Shown: positions 49,001-61,269 of the stretch, one piece after another
How the letters are laid out: each line of letters begins with the position of its first letter
How positions within the stretch are numbered: the stretch's first letter is position 1
DNA from: Brachynemurus nebulosus
Lineage: Eukaryota > Arthropoda > Insecta > Neuroptera > Myrmeleontidae
Direction of reading: 5' to 3'
NCBI GenBank assembly: GCA_035578155.1
Contig: JAPWDM010000078.1
Coordinates: forward strand, 1-64,000
DNA length: 64,000 bases
Made by a program: the position numbers and the translations under genes
Notes under the pieces: model-generated
Told to the model about the DNA's origin: nothing
The model's database searches: none
The model's input: only the letters and a program-made list of their open reading frames with translations

Positions 49001-50514
49001 CTGGAGCAACTCATTTTTGAGCTGGTGGGAAGCCACTCCGATTTCTTTTTAAAAGTAACCTCAGAATCATAATGGATTATAAATTGATAAATATCGAGAT
49101 AATTACTATTTCGAGGTAATAATTTGAAAGAAAATTAATTTCTCTACATTTATCTTCATATGACATTTTTTAAAAGCAAAACAACACTTTCAGAATAGCA
49201 ATTTTAGAAAAACTGAAAATTTATTCTCACAAGAGTTGTGGCAGGTGTAGGTACTACCTAGCGGAAAAGATCAAAACTATTCGGAAATGACTATTAATTT
49301 GTCCGCTAGATGGAACTGAATTTTTCTCATCTATGGCGCAAACTAGATCCATTTTAAGGTACTCTAATACTTGATCTAAACTTACCTGAGCCAGAATTGC
49401 TGAATATGTCAGATATAGTACACGGTATTTATAGTTTTATGATCAGTGCGATCAAGGATATGATCGACCGAACCTGTGGAAACACTCCCTTATCTGGGAC
49501 ATCTGATTCGTCCAGACTGTTCAATTTAAAATAACTAAATACAGTTTATCATATGAATAGACGTTTTATTAAGGGTTATTTGAATGAACTATGTTGTATA
49601 TTTTTAGGGGTGAATCGTATCCGTCGAAACTTCGACAATATTACGTGTATCGATTAAACAAAGTGTGTTGCACCCACAGAGGAACAGAGAAAACATTCCA
49701 ATCTCTATACTACTGATACCTGTGTAGACAAAAAATCCCTTCCACTTGTCACGACTATGTTGTTTAGGTACACACTGTTCGTAGTGGTGTGAGTTTGATG
49801 TTTGCTTCTGTGTGAGTGTTCACACACACAACTACATAACACGTATTAGCGGACAGAGCAACGTGCAGTTCAAGCAATAATGGTCTTAACAATACATAAC
49901 AATCGTCGTGCATTCGGTGACCGACTAAATGCCTTAAGTCATGACAGACGAACAAATGATTCCGAGCGATCTTTTTGATATTATAGTTTCGTTCTATTTA
50001 TTCTACGGTTGCATCACTGTCGACGAACGAATATTCGTATCTTTGATTTTAAACAAAAATACGCAATACGCTTTATCAGTTAGAAACAAATTTTTATATA
50101 CTCGTATAGGTACAACGTAAAGCATTTCAACTATACAATCTTTTAAACATCATTTAAGGGTTGTAAAGCTACCACTAGCATACATACCACCCTTCTCTGC
50201 TGTTTAGCATTTTTATTATTTGTCTATATGCTAATAAGTATATAACAAACTAAATAAAGGTACATTCTCCACCTTCGGTTCACAAGAAGTTTAAAAAGTT
50301 GCGGGAATAAGTTTTCGCCAATAAACAGGATATTTATGCTAAAATACCTTTGAAAATTCATATTTTTGAGAAACATTGTAATGCATCCAGAACCAGACAG
50401 AATAATAGTATTTGATTTTATAAAAAATGTTAGTCATGTATACTATGGTGAAAAATTAGACGTGGTGGACATTAAATAAATAAAATTCAAAAAAACAGTC
50501 TGGCCTTTTTAAAT
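46052..50514. other. Longest non-coding stretch, one small direct-repeat cluster
   Basis: GGGGCGATTGTC occurs three times at about 47,033, 47,107 and 47,134; the first two are each preceded by GCCAGGTA.AAACAA. A short TTA/TAT triplet run lies near 46,400-46,420. No gene, inverted ends or tRNA boxes were seen. The frames of 63-78 codons at 47.2, 48.0 and 49.8 kb are unrecognised. Confidence 0.5.
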
Positions 50515-50518
50515 TTAA

Positions 50519-51199
50519 GGGGAGATTCGCTAAAAAAAAGAAACCGAATTTTTTTCTTCCTATAATTACGTACCTTAAGGTGTTTAAGAAATATTCTCCT
50601 AAAATTTTATTAAAAAAAAAATGAAAAATCAAAAAGTTATGGGCATTTTAGTGCACGCACTTTACTATACTTTAATTCAAAAATGCTTTTTTCTCGGAAA
50701 TACGTTTTTCGATATGTTCCTCGTGATGTATCTCAAAAAGTATTTGAGATATCGACATAAATCAAAGTGCATATTATTCCTCGATACCGTCATTTTGGTA
50801 CCGTTATATATTTTCAAAATGGCGGCTGTTTATAGTCGAGAAAAAACGGTGATTTTTGAAATTTTGTTTTTCAAAATGCCATTTCTTGCTGGTTTTTTAT
50901 TTTTTTATTTTTTAGATACTAGTTAGTGCCATAACTTCGTATGTATATTTTCAGAAAATTCTTGACTTTTTGATTTTGATTCACTGGAGATTTCAGAACG
51001 CGAGGAACCATCAAGGTGGAACCATCTCGTAGTGTTGACATCAAAGTCATTTCTGAATTAAAAAAAAAAATTTGTAATCTCAAGACATGTAACTAGAAAC
51101 AATGTTGTATATTTAGTTTTTTAATAAAATATTTATTTGTATAAAAAAAAAAAATAATAAAAAAGGTCGATTTTTGATGTTTTTTTGGCGAATCTCTCC
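50519..51199. mobile_element. TTAA-bounded 681-bp element, GGAGATTCGC ends
   Basis: TTAA at 50,515-50,518 and 51,200-51,203. Ends GGGGAGATTCGCTAAAAAAA and GGAGAGATTCGCCAAAAAAA are inverted, 18 of 20. The interior is AT-rich. A 101-codon frame (50,621-50,926) has no transposase features, and no DDD or DDE motif can be placed in it. Confidence 0.8.
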
Positions 51200-51203
51200 T
51201 TAA

Positions 51204-51560
51204 GGTTAACCATAAATTTTCATAAGTTTGCCGTTCTGTAACCTGCACTTCTTGCCAAGTTAGATTGAAACATTTTCCAAATAATCAGTCAACGCTAAAA
51301 TATATTAATTAAAATAAATAAAAAAAAAACTACGTCTTGTGACATGTCTCTTAATGACTAACTGATGATTAGACAGTGATTAGCCCAGACAATAGCTGTT
51401 GTAAAAGGTGAAACAACTGGCATAATTACATATGTGTTTTTAGTAAAATGAAACCAAAGACAAAAAGAAAAATTGTCACACCAATCTGACAGAGACAGTG
51501 AGTATTTTGACATAAATTAGATATCTTGATTTTTTTTTTCTAGTGAATTTTCGAATCGAA
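51204..51560. other. Non-coding stretch
   Basis: Short AT-rich spacer between the TTAA-bounded element and the next repeat. Nothing recognised. Confidence 0.5.
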
Positions 51561-51997
51561 AATTCAGCTATTACACAGCCACTGACTCATGACGCGACTC
51601 GAGCCCGGGACTATATGGTAGAAATTCGTTCTGAGATCCCTAGAAACCGGAAATGACATTCGCTGAAATTTATGTTAACTTTCGAACGAAATATCGTATT
51701 TTTACGAAATTTGGTGTAGACGTTGGAAGTCCCAAACCGTTGGATGAGTTCGTTAGCCAGACAAAACCTGTCTTTTTGGGCATTTTTCGTGAAAAAAATT
51801 AATTTTTTGCCAAAATTTTCGCAAGTTTAAAAATTTTTGTGACACTTTCTTACACCATTGCAAAGGGGAGAAAAAATCACATAAAAATGGTTTTTGAACA
51901 ATTTTTCTATGTCAACTACTTTCCGACAAAACATAATTTCTTTTTTGAAAAACGAAACTTCGTTATGTTATGCAGGATGCTGCGATAGCGGTAGGTA
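51561..51997 (-). mobile_element. Dispersed repeat of the 45.2-kb family, reverse copy without microsatellite
   Basis: On the minus strand it runs from CGCAGCATCCTGCATAACAT through TTTGGGACTTCCAACG and CGTTCGAAAGTTAAC, directly into ATAAATTTCAGCGAATGTC and GTCCCGGGCTCGAGTCGCG. The microsatellite site is occupied by only a few bases, so this copy shows the state before expansion. Confidence 0.85.
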
Positions 51998-52776
51998 TTT
52001 TTTTTTTTAAATAATTATATTAGAATTATAATAAATTAAAAATTTATCAAATCTATCATATGTTTGCGATATATACGGACAAAATAATTTAAATAATAAT
52101 TAAAATTTAAAATTATTTAAACAATATTTTTGTATCAGATTTAAATTAATTGGTTTTGATGCAGCATAAATTATGTATGTACGTATAAAATATTAGAAAT
52201 AATCGATTATAGGATATAGGATGGTGGAATATTTTTGACTGATTGTAAAATTTCGAATTTCACAGGCGCAGCCGAGAATTTTTATTCAGTTTACGTTGTG
52301 TTGCACCTGTTTTCAAATAACGGAAATTGTGGCATGCCAACTTCCGAAATACATTTTTTAATTTAAGAACAGAATAGAACCTGTGCATATTTCCTTATCA
52401 ACATAACCTAACAAAATAATACACTGACGTTAATTATTATTAGGTATCTCGTTTATTTAATTAAATTTTATTTTTTGAATCATACCGTATTTTTATTAAA
52501 ATCAATTAAATAAATGCAGTGACGTTTCATACACAAAAAGGAAAAAAAAAACTGACTAATGGGATTCTACACAGTATTTTATTTATTAAAACGTATAAAT
52601 AAAATAGAAATTTATTAAGTAGATATTTCCAATAATAAAATTTTAACTAGAGTAAGTGGATCCAATTAAAAAATTTATTAATAGAACCAGGTGGAATTTA
52701 CTTCAATTAGAGAGACATGCGGGTAGCTTGATTAGTGTTGTAAGTAATTTGAATTCAACAAAGATACAATTACAAA
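51998..52776. other. Non-coding stretch
   Basis: AT-rich, no gene recognised. A frame at 52,656-52,844 crosses the left end of the next element and is not a gene. Confidence 0.5.
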
Positions 52777-52780
52777 TTAA

Positions 52781-53687
52781 CCCTAGAATCATACATACTC
52801 GTCAAAACGACGAACGAACTTCTCTACCTGCTCCAATAATGTGACTTGTCGGTACCTGTTCGTTGTGAAACTTCTGTTATCTAATTTATTTGTTATTATA
52901 ACACATAACACATATAAATTTTATTTATAGCTATTGTCGTTTTTTTTATACTAAAATAGTGTGCGTCAAAAGGACGACGATGTATGATTAACCTATATTT
53001 TTTTTTAAAGATTTTGTACTCCACATATAAAAGTTTTCCTAATTTTTCTAAAATCTATTAAAGATATGGATGTTATAATTAATTTATTCAATGATTGTGA
53101 TAATGTGAAAGATGATTACAGCTGTTTGACTTATAGAGACGACATAATACTGAAGTTTGAATATATTGAATCGAAAACTAAAAAATGTGTTTCGAATGAC
53201 TTAATAAAAGATTAACAATTTATTTTGTGGAAAATATTTTAATTTTTATTATTTTTTGAGAACTTATTCGAAAAATTACTAACAAATTTTAGAAAATTTA
53301 CAAATCTGCCTAATGGGGAAATAACTACATATCTATAGGAATATCTATGACTGAGAAATTTCACATTCTGTAAAGTCACACATGTCCACTGATTCATAAT
53401 AGTTCATAAATTAATTATTACAATTGATGCATTTATATATTTTTTAATTTTTATAATGAAAATATGCTTTGATAAAAAGATTAAAAAAAATTAATAAATA
53501 TTTATTTACATTAAGAAATTTTTCCAAATCCAATTTTTTTAAATATTTTGTTCGCTTTTGTAGTAGTGTTATGTAAAAAAAATGTTTTTGGCAAATAAAC
53601 TCTAAAACTCCCCGTAAAAAGTCCATTCGTCGAAACGACGCCGATGTATGATTAACTTGACTCGTAGACCAACGTATGATTCTAGGG
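52781..53687. mobile_element. piggyBac-like non-autonomous element (907 bp)
   Basis: TTAA at 52,777-52,780 and 53,688-53,691. The ends are CCCTAGAATCATAC at the left and its complement GTATGATTCTAGGG at the right, 14 of 14. TTAA followed by CCCTAGAA is the start of classic piggyBac ends. CGTCAAAACGACG and CGTCGAAACGACG are subterminal repeats, and GATGTATGATTAAC occurs near 52,979 and 53,643. A 49-codon frame at 53,066-53,215 is too short and unlike anything I recognise, so the transposase is absent or lost. Confidence 0.85.
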
Positions 53688-53691
53688 TTAA

Positions 53692-54619
53692 GGTAGTTGA
53701 TCGACATAAATGATTTTTTCAAAGGATTTTAACGAAACTACTCTAGATATTTATTTAATTCAATACCAATAATACGAGCCCTTCCTTTATCGAGAAAAAA
53801 ATTGACCGCCCCAATTTTGAGAATAACGGTTTCAAAGTTTTGTAGTTTTAACACGAGCTCTTATGGGAAAATTTTATTTTATTTTTTTTTTTTGAGTAAA
53901 ATGAAAACGTATCAAAGGAATTTGATAAAAATTTAATACGTTATAAAATTCAAAGTTACAAACCATATTTTTAATAGTGATGAACAAAATTAGTCTTGGT
54001 CTTGCAGTCTTGTCTTGGTCTTGCATTTTTTTAAAGACCAAAACTATGTATACCAAGAGCAAGACCAAGACAAAAGCAAGAAAAAAGCAAGACTCTTGCT
54101 AAACTATTTAAATATTTTGAAAGTATAATTAATACGTAAAGATAGTAAAAATTCTGATTTTAGAAGAAAAAAATTCGCTAATAAAAAATGCAAAATTTTT
54201 TAGCAATAATAAGACCAAGACCAAGACCAAGACTGCATTTAGCAAGACCAAGACACAAACTGCTCTAGCAAGACCAATACCAAGACTCTTAATGCAAGAA
54301 CAAGACCAAGACCAAGACTGCCAAGTCTTGGTCTTGGTCTTGCATTTGCTCATCTATAATTTTTAATAAGAAAAAAAATTATTCACTACGCCGTTTTTGA
54401 AATATAATTTATAAACATCATTTTACAACGTTTTTACAACGCTTTTTCAACGATGTTTTTATATTGCTACAACATAAGCGCGCGGAAATTAAAAAAAAAC
54501 AAGTGATATGCAATTATAATAGCTGAAGAATATTAATACATTAGTTAATTTTTGATAAAAGAAAATTTTTTCCCTGAGCTATACTTTTGTACCTATCTGA
54601 CTATCTCAGAGCAACTACG
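53692..54619. mobile_element. Ancient repeat, copy B, interrupted by a hexamer element
   Basis: Paralogous to 17,602-18,600. It begins GGTAGTTGATC immediately after the TTAA that closes the piggyBac-like element. It may end at GAGCAACTACG just before TTAA (54,620-54,623), which would make imperfect 11-bp inverted ends (9 of 11) of a TTAA-bounded element. Copy A lacks the 384-bp hexamer insertion and has about 480 bp that copy B lacks. Confidence 0.7.
53975..54358 (-). mobile_element. CTTGGT-hexamer hAT-like MITE, copy 4 (reverse)
   Basis: Ends TAGTGATGAACAAAA and ATTTGCTCATCTATA, with perfect 8-bp flanking repeats ATTTTTAA (53,967-53,974 and 54,359-54,366). The interior is in the opposite orientation to copies 1-3. 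The paralogous site at about 17,876-17,895 is empty, confirming both boundaries and the insertion. Confidence 0.95.
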
Positions 54620-54623
54620 TTAA

Positions 54624-55060
54624 AGAGAAACCTTACTGGAAGAATCACAATAATTTTTCTGCGTTGATATTTCTATCAAAAAATGCTATTAAGGTTGTGG
54701 GTCTGTACAGTGTGAAAACAGTGAACGCCTGACTCGCTTTTGGGCATAAAACCCACCTGCCATGAAATAAACCGGAATTAGTTACTTAACTTGTTCTCAG
54801 GTGAGGAGTGGTTAAAACGTGCTTAAGTATTGTCTGTCTTGATAGTCTATGGCGCCGTTACCTGTTCAGCCATTACAACTTCAAGGTGAAGCCCAACACA
54901 TGACTGATTCAAGTGCTTACGTAATAATATGTATACGAATAACTGTGGCTCTGAAAATAACAGACGCACCAGTTAGTTTGGTGCTACTATAGTAGGCAAT
55001 CGACCTACGTTTTATCTATAAAATTCAAAATGAGTGTCAAGAGTGGATATGTGGGGTTCA
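54624..55060. other. Non-coding stretch
   Basis: Slightly GC-richer than average at 54,690-54,900. No gene recognised. Confidence 0.45.
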
Positions 55061-55640
55061 TGATCTCTCCACTCTTTGGACCAGAGACTTCAAGTTTTTT
55101 ACTGGTCTATCTAATGACGTCATAAGTTACTAAAATTTTCAATAATTTAAGATAGAGTGATGAAATTGGATGGGAATTATAGGTTTCCGAAGTTGCTCTT
55201 TCAATTTTTCCCAAAATTAGACACAGGTCCGACGAAAGGGCGGGGCCCGGACTTGAAGAGGGGGCCCACAGTTGTTGGTAGGGAACCCGGGGAAAAGTAG
55301 AAAGACTTATACTTTTGAAGAAAAATTTTTTTAAATTGTTGATTATTCCCGGGGTCTGCCATTTCTCTCCTTAGACACGCTGGGTCACTAAAAAAAACTT
55401 TTGTTGGGTCAGTCACATTTATAACAGGAATTGAGTCTTTTTGATAGCAGAAATGAAAAGCTTGGATCCAAATTACCCTAACTAAATCAATCGCTCCCAT
55501 GAAGCTTGATTTGAGAAAAAAATAATCGTTTTAACTTAATGACGTCATCAAGTTTTTAAAAATTTTTCAGAATGATAAGACTGAAAGAAAACTATTAGTT
55601 TTCAACACCGTTCCTTTAAAGTTTCTAACTTAGGTCCATT
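55061..55640 (+). repeat. 295-bp family, about two units, with a GC-rich insert
   Basis: TAATGACGTCATAAG near 55,112 and TTAATGACGTCATCAAG near 55,539, with the usual GCAGAAATGAAAAG and CTTGATTTGAG blocks. The first unit is broken at about 55,228 by some 160 bp of G/C-rich sequence (to about 55,388) and then resumes with the CACTAAAAAAAACTTTTG block. Confidence 0.75.
55228..55388. mobile_element. GC-rich insertion, unclassified
   Basis: Contains GGGCGGGGCCCGG, GGGGGCCCAC, GGGAACCCGGGG and CCCGGGG. Its composition is unlike the AT-rich unit it interrupts. GGTC lies at both edges as a possible short direct repeat. A 99-codon minus-strand frame through it is unrecognised. Confidence 0.5.
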
Positions 55641-56769
55641 TTTCTTTTAAATTTGCCACATCAAAAAACATTTGAAACCTTTCACAAAAAACGTGACCCC
55701 CTCCCAATTTGAAAACTGAACCCGTCCCTGATGAATATGTTATAACAAGGGCTGTTATGGATACCCGTAATCGTAACCAAAGTTACCGGATACCTGAAAC
55801 CATTGGGTTTGGATAATTACAAACATTTCTGTCGCCGATACTTCTGTAGTAGCATCGGAAATTTTTCTCTTTCTACATATCTCATCTGACGTCACGTCAG
55901 CCAGAAACAAAATTATTCTAGTCAAGGTGCTGCTGGTACATACATACTTGGTGGAGTTTGTGTGTGGTCTGTGCTCGGTATTAGACCGTGGCAGGTGAAA
56001 CAGCAGAGCACATTAATCATGTCAAGTGGCATCTTCAACCACTTCAATAACAAAAACAACATGGCTGCCAGCAAGCATCCAGCAGTATGTTATATACATA
56101 ATGTATAATATTATAGCCAGCCACAACATATTATATGATTGAAAAATATAATTTCAAATTAGTTTTTTAAGGTGTCAAAATGTCGTTGATTCCTTTTTTT
56201 AAATTTTTCTATAATTTATTATAAATGTCCGTCAGTCCGTCGAGTGTCTACTAGCTACCATGTTATTATATTTTCATCATATAAAAAAAAAATAGAGGAA
56301 AGATGACTTGAATTTTACGTTCTAAATTGTAAATTTTCTTACTGTACTGTGGTTTTATATTTTAAATGTACAACTTTCCTCTACGCGAAAAATGCTCGAG
56401 CTAGAGGAAAATTCTTGCGCTAAATGTATTTATTTTGTTTTTGAATTGCATTAGATAATTGGAGCATAACTTTTTCAGTTAATTCCCGAAAAAATATAAA
56501 GCAATGAGAAAAAATAATAAATTCCAATAATCTACAATTACATTATAAACATGCATATGTTTATATAAGAAATATTTGAAACATTTAGTCAATATGTTAA
56601 GGAAAGAAGTCATAAAATGGAACAAAATAATCGATCGCACGATCATCTTAGAATCCTTAAAATTAGGTACAGAGGCGAATTTAGATCTCAGATAAGGAAG
56701 GGGTCACATTTTTTTAAATGTTCTATAATTTGCAATTCAAATTTTAAACTGAATATACCTGTTTTTTTA
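55641..56769. other. Non-coding stretch with two weakly related inverted blocks
   Basis: 55,650-55,735 (AACGTGACCCCCTCCC) resembles, in reverse, 56,685-56,735 (AAGGGGTCACATTTTTT). Nothing else recognised. Confidence 0.4.
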
Positions 56770-58210
56770 TTGTCCCTAATGTAACTGATCCCACAAAAGA
56801 CTCTTTTCTAGACTATTTACCCAGTTTTTCGGAAAATGGAAAGAGCAACTTCGAAAATCTACAATTCGCTTTCGATTTTATCATTTGATCATTATAGTGA
56901 CCGCTTTTAAGGACGTTCGTGCGTCAAACCTAATAGTCGATAAAAATTTTAGTTTTAGAGAATTGACAAGTTCAATTACATAGTTATCTTCCCTCAAAGA
57001 TTTTAAGGCCTTCATAGATCATTTCTTAAAGTAAATGACGATTAAAAATCAAATTTTTAACACAGAGCTATTAGGAAAAAATATTCTAAACAGCATTTTT
57101 TCATTTTAAAAATTATAGTAAGTATATTATAAGAGTAGATACCTACTATAATAAAAAATGTTTAAAAATATTCTTTGAAATATGCAATTTATATACCTAA
57201 TTGCACAAAAAAATCGTGTTGACGAACGTTAAAATGAAATAATAATTATTGAAATTAATATTCGGGTAGATTTTGATGTGTACACGACATACAAGGTCAA
57301 ATCAGACTACTAAATTTCAATCAACAACTGTGTATGCATTGATGTCATAGATCAGTATATAGGTGGTACGTATAGCAGTCACCCATATACACGACACGAT
57401 ATGACACATGAACAAGTACAAGCTCTGTATGCATAACATACAGGTATAGTGTTTAGTGGTAGCTACATAATATTATTCTGTAATGTTTTGTGGACACGCT
57501 CGAACGTCTTTAAGTAATTACAAAATTTCGGTAAACTTGATGACATCATTCTGTTATAAAATTCCCTTTTTCTTAAAGCAAACCATATTGTAGTGACTTG
57601 AATTTGGGTAGAGTTGGTAAAATCGGACTAATTTGGGTATGAACATAGAACACTAGAAACAAACTAAAATAAAAAAAAGGGTAACTCGCTTGGAGTTATT
57701 TGTTGTTCTGTCACAGCTTATAGGTGATTCAGTCGTGCGCACCACTTGTAGCGGTGCAGACATCGATTGTTGGTAATTGTTTAGCAGCCACTTGCAACAA
57801 TGTAATATGTACATGCAACGTACGCCTCTAGGAGATACGTACGTACGGTTGTCGAGTGTGTATGTATGGTGTATGTATCAGCTCCCAACAGTCACCTAGC
57901 TCTACATACATACCGAATATCACACATACTAACATCTACAATACTACACATACAAAGACACTCTAAATATGTATATAACTATAGAAAGTGGGGATGCTTC
58001 TCCCATTTTTGTGACGTAAAATTCTGGTTACAGTCGGAATACCAACTATCATATAGTAGTTTGGCCCCTTGGGTATGAACTTTTCAGTTTTGGTATCAAA
58101 ATGAGTCACTCACTTCCATTTATTAATGTGACTAATCGGGCAGGAATCCTTTTTCTTGTGAACTTACACGCTTGGTTTTGATAAAAATGAAAAGAGTTAT
58201 GTTATTTTAT
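56770..58210 (-). repeat. Scattered 295-bp family fragments, reverse orientation
   Basis: Fragments at about 56,790-56,910, 57,535-57,640 (GATGACATCA, AATTTGGGTAGAG) and 58,010-58,205 (GTGACGTAAAATTC, GGTATGAACTTTTCAG, ATAAAAATGAAAAGAG) follow the order seen at 35.5 kb. The DNA between them is unassigned. The 70-codon frame at 57,866-58,078 is not a recognised gene. Confidence 0.5.
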
Positions 58211-59136
58211 TTACGGTTTTTAAGTCATAAAAATAGATATTTGATTTGGTTCAACTTCTGACTGATGATTGTCTAATCATTTTGACAAAATTAATTATTA
58301 AAATAAATGTCGTTAAACGGCGAATGACTGCCTATAGGTACTGCTGATCAAACATTTACCTATGCTGATATTTTTAATTTAAATATACATACGTGTGTGT
58401 CCTAATAAATATTCTTCATGACCTGAAAATTTTTTCTCTGTTATTACAAAAAACAAAATGATTATATGTTTCAACAAATTTCGAAATTTTCAAAGCATGC
58501 ATGCATCTACGTTATTTCAGGTGAAAAATACACTACTACACATAAACTAGATGATTGAGATTGAAATTTCAAAGTTTGATTTGATGCCAATTACATATCA
58601 ATGAACAAAAATTAAAATACCAAACACCAGAAACCAGTTTTGGGACAACAACAATGTTTTATGTTTCTGTTTTTAGAATTTCTTGAAATAGACTTTGTGA
58701 TTGAGTGATTTGTCTTGTTGTCGGTGACTGTAGCCAGCGTTAAGATTTATATAATTTTTTGGGCAATAATAATAAAAATTCCGACGGTGAATGTGAACGA
58801 GGCCATTAACTCCGCCTTTTTTATAGCAGATAATTATTATGACTTATATTTTTATTTTTCAATAATAAAAGTGTCTTGGCTGCAATTTGATTTGATGGGA
58901 AAAATATAAATAATTTGTATTATTTTTTTTTTTTTTTTGTGTGCGTCGGATTTTCTTGGTCACATCGAGCACCATTTACCTAAATATTTTCGTGATTATT
59001 TATTTATTTTGTAATTTAAAACAAGTTTTTTTACTTTTATTTTCTAGAATGGAAAGTTTTTATGTTAATATGAGATTAAAATTTGAAATTCATTTAAAAC
59101 TGTTAAGTTTGGAGAGTATTCTAAAACTTAAAACTA
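58211..59136. other. Non-coding stretch
   Basis: AT-rich; poly-T at 58,922-58,938. Frames of 64 and 67 codons show no domain. Confidence 0.5.
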
Positions 59137-59190
59137 GGATTTGAACTTAGGTACCCTGGACAGTGTTTCCCAACCGCTGCGCTGGTCCGT
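59137..59190 (-). pseudogene. tRNA-like sequence, minus strand
   Basis: On the minus strand, CAGCGCAGCGG (59,174-59,184) fits the A box at 10 of 11 and AGTTCAAATCC (59,137-59,147) fits the B box at 10 of 11. The spacing is short (26 bases) and stems are not convincing, so it is a SINE head or relic at best. Confidence 0.4.
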
Positions 59191-59230
59191 AGAAGAATTT
59201 TATTTTTTTATTATATTTTGAATTTTCGTA

Positions 59231-59275
59231 TTTAATGAGTAAATCCACTAAAATTTAGTGGATTTACTCATTAAA
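59231..59275. repeat. Perfect 22-bp-arm palindrome, 1-base centre
   Basis: TTTAATGAGTAAATCCACTA.. (59,231-59,252) and its exact complement (59,254-59,275). Directly after it, TTAAATCGAATCCGATT is repeated at 59,272 and 59,297. Confidence 0.97.
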
Positions 59276-59329
59276 TCGAATCCGATTAAATCAAATTAAA
59301 TCGAATCCGATTTGAACTTTTCAACAAAG

Positions 59330-61265
59330 GAAATCAAACAACAAAAAATGCATATAATTTTTTTTTTTTTATACAAGATAAAGTAGGTGGTCGCTTACAT
59401 TACTCAAAAAGGAACATAATTTTTCATCTTTTATACAATGAGAATTTTCTGCTCTTTTTTGATAACAAACAGCTTCATTTAAATAAATTTAAACAAAAAA
59501 TGTTTCAATAAATTATTTTAATAAGAAATTTCATAACTTATTATATATTTTTGATAAAAATGCGACTTTTAGTCGGTCACTTACATTGCAGTCACTTTAA
59601 AACAAGTTTTATTAAAAAGTAAGTAGTTTATTAGTTTGATTTTTTGGAAAATATGATAGATAACAAAGATAAAAGTTTATTTTTAGTAATTAAAAAAACG
59701 TCTGTCAGTTTTGATAGCCTCCATTACTCGAATTCGTAGCTTGACAAAAAATCAAATTAATACTCAAAACGAGTATAATAATTATTTCAGCAGAAAGAAA
59801 AATGTAAATTTAGCTATATTTTAATATTCACTTAGCTTAAAAATTATTAAGCTAAATTTACAGAATAAAGACAATTACAGGTAAAAAATAAAATAAAAAA
59901 ACGTTGTAATCAGTTATTTAGTCTTTTGAGTATCAAGTAGGCATGATATTGATTAATTATTTTCATTTTTTAATTTTTAATTTCTGTGTTAAACTTTCTG
60001 TATTCTAAATAATCTTGCATGGATCTGAGAATGGTATTTTAGTAATTTTGAGACCTAGAAATTACATCTTAAAACAATTACATCTCAAACTTTTATCTAA
60101 TAAGCTCGCAATCTACGAGTTTGGTGTCCAAAAATGATTCATATTTTTACGCTGAAAATAAATAATTACATTAATTCAAAATTATAATTTATGACAGCCA
60201 TGTATCTGTTGACAATCAGATTTGTATAAAAAAAAAATTCTAATTTATCATAATTCACAACTAATAATTCCAATTTTCATTTTCGTTTAATGAGCATGTC
60301 TAACACAAGTCACTTAGAAATTTTCTGATCGCTCCAAAATTAATGAAAAAAATTTTCATTGTCCAATTAATAAGTATATGTAGACCATGACATCAATTTT
60401 GAGGTGTGTCATACGAAAGAAATTTGGAATGTTTCGTAAATTGTAAAAATAGATTCTTTGTCTTGAATTTTTAACGTTTTACCACCCATTTTTATTAATC
60501 GATTTTTCTTTGGATAATAATGATAAATGTGGTTGATTACATCATGAAAATTAAAAAAATTGTTTTAGAAAATAATTTATTTTTCAGTAAACACCGTAAA
60601 CACTATATTAATTAAATTCAAAACAGGAAATATTGTTGAATCTGTTCCATTTCGCGGTAATTTAATTATATGGTTAAATAATAGAAGTAAAATTTATCAT
60701 TTTTTCTACTGTACAAGTTAGAATATGTGACTTGGGATGGCTCTAGATACGATAGATGTTTTAGTAAATAAAAACAGTTGAATGAAAAGAAAAAATCGAA
60801 ATGCGTCATAAACAAAAAATAAACAATTATTTTAGGAATTTTTTGTTAATTAGGTATATCGAAAAGAAAAAAATTAAAAAGAAAACATGGTATTTTTGAA
60901 AAATTAAATGTCAGTTCATTTTTTTTTTTCACGTAAAATGTGTAGGTAAAAAACCAATTTATATTAATTTAGCTGCGTTACAAATTATTTGATCCAATTA
61001 CATTGATTAATTATATTAAAATATTTGTCATTGCTACAAATTTTAATATATATTTAAAAATTTCATTTATTAATAAATAATTTTTATATATATATATATA
61101 AAAATATAATTTGTACACATTATTATGACAGGGTCTTTGTACGTTCCCAATTTAAAGATGTACCAAATACAGAATGATTAACAATTTATTTGAAGAAAAC
61201 GTTACCAATTTAATCATCGTATAATGTATTTGAGCATTGTATAAAACTAAAAAAAAAAAAAATTA
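59330..61265. other. Very AT-rich non-coding stretch
   Basis: Dominated by A/T runs; a short (AT)n at 61,084-61,101. No gene or repeat boundary recognised. Confidence 0.55.
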
Positions 61266-61269
61266 TGTT

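Noticed and set aside
50621..50926. 101-codon frame inside the TTAA-bounded element
   Set aside because: Hydrophobic and low complexity; no catalytic residues typical of DDE/DDD transposases can be placed.
53066..53215. 49-codon frame in the piggyBac-like element
   Set aside because: Too short to call; acidic composition but no recognisable similarity to a transposase that I can state.
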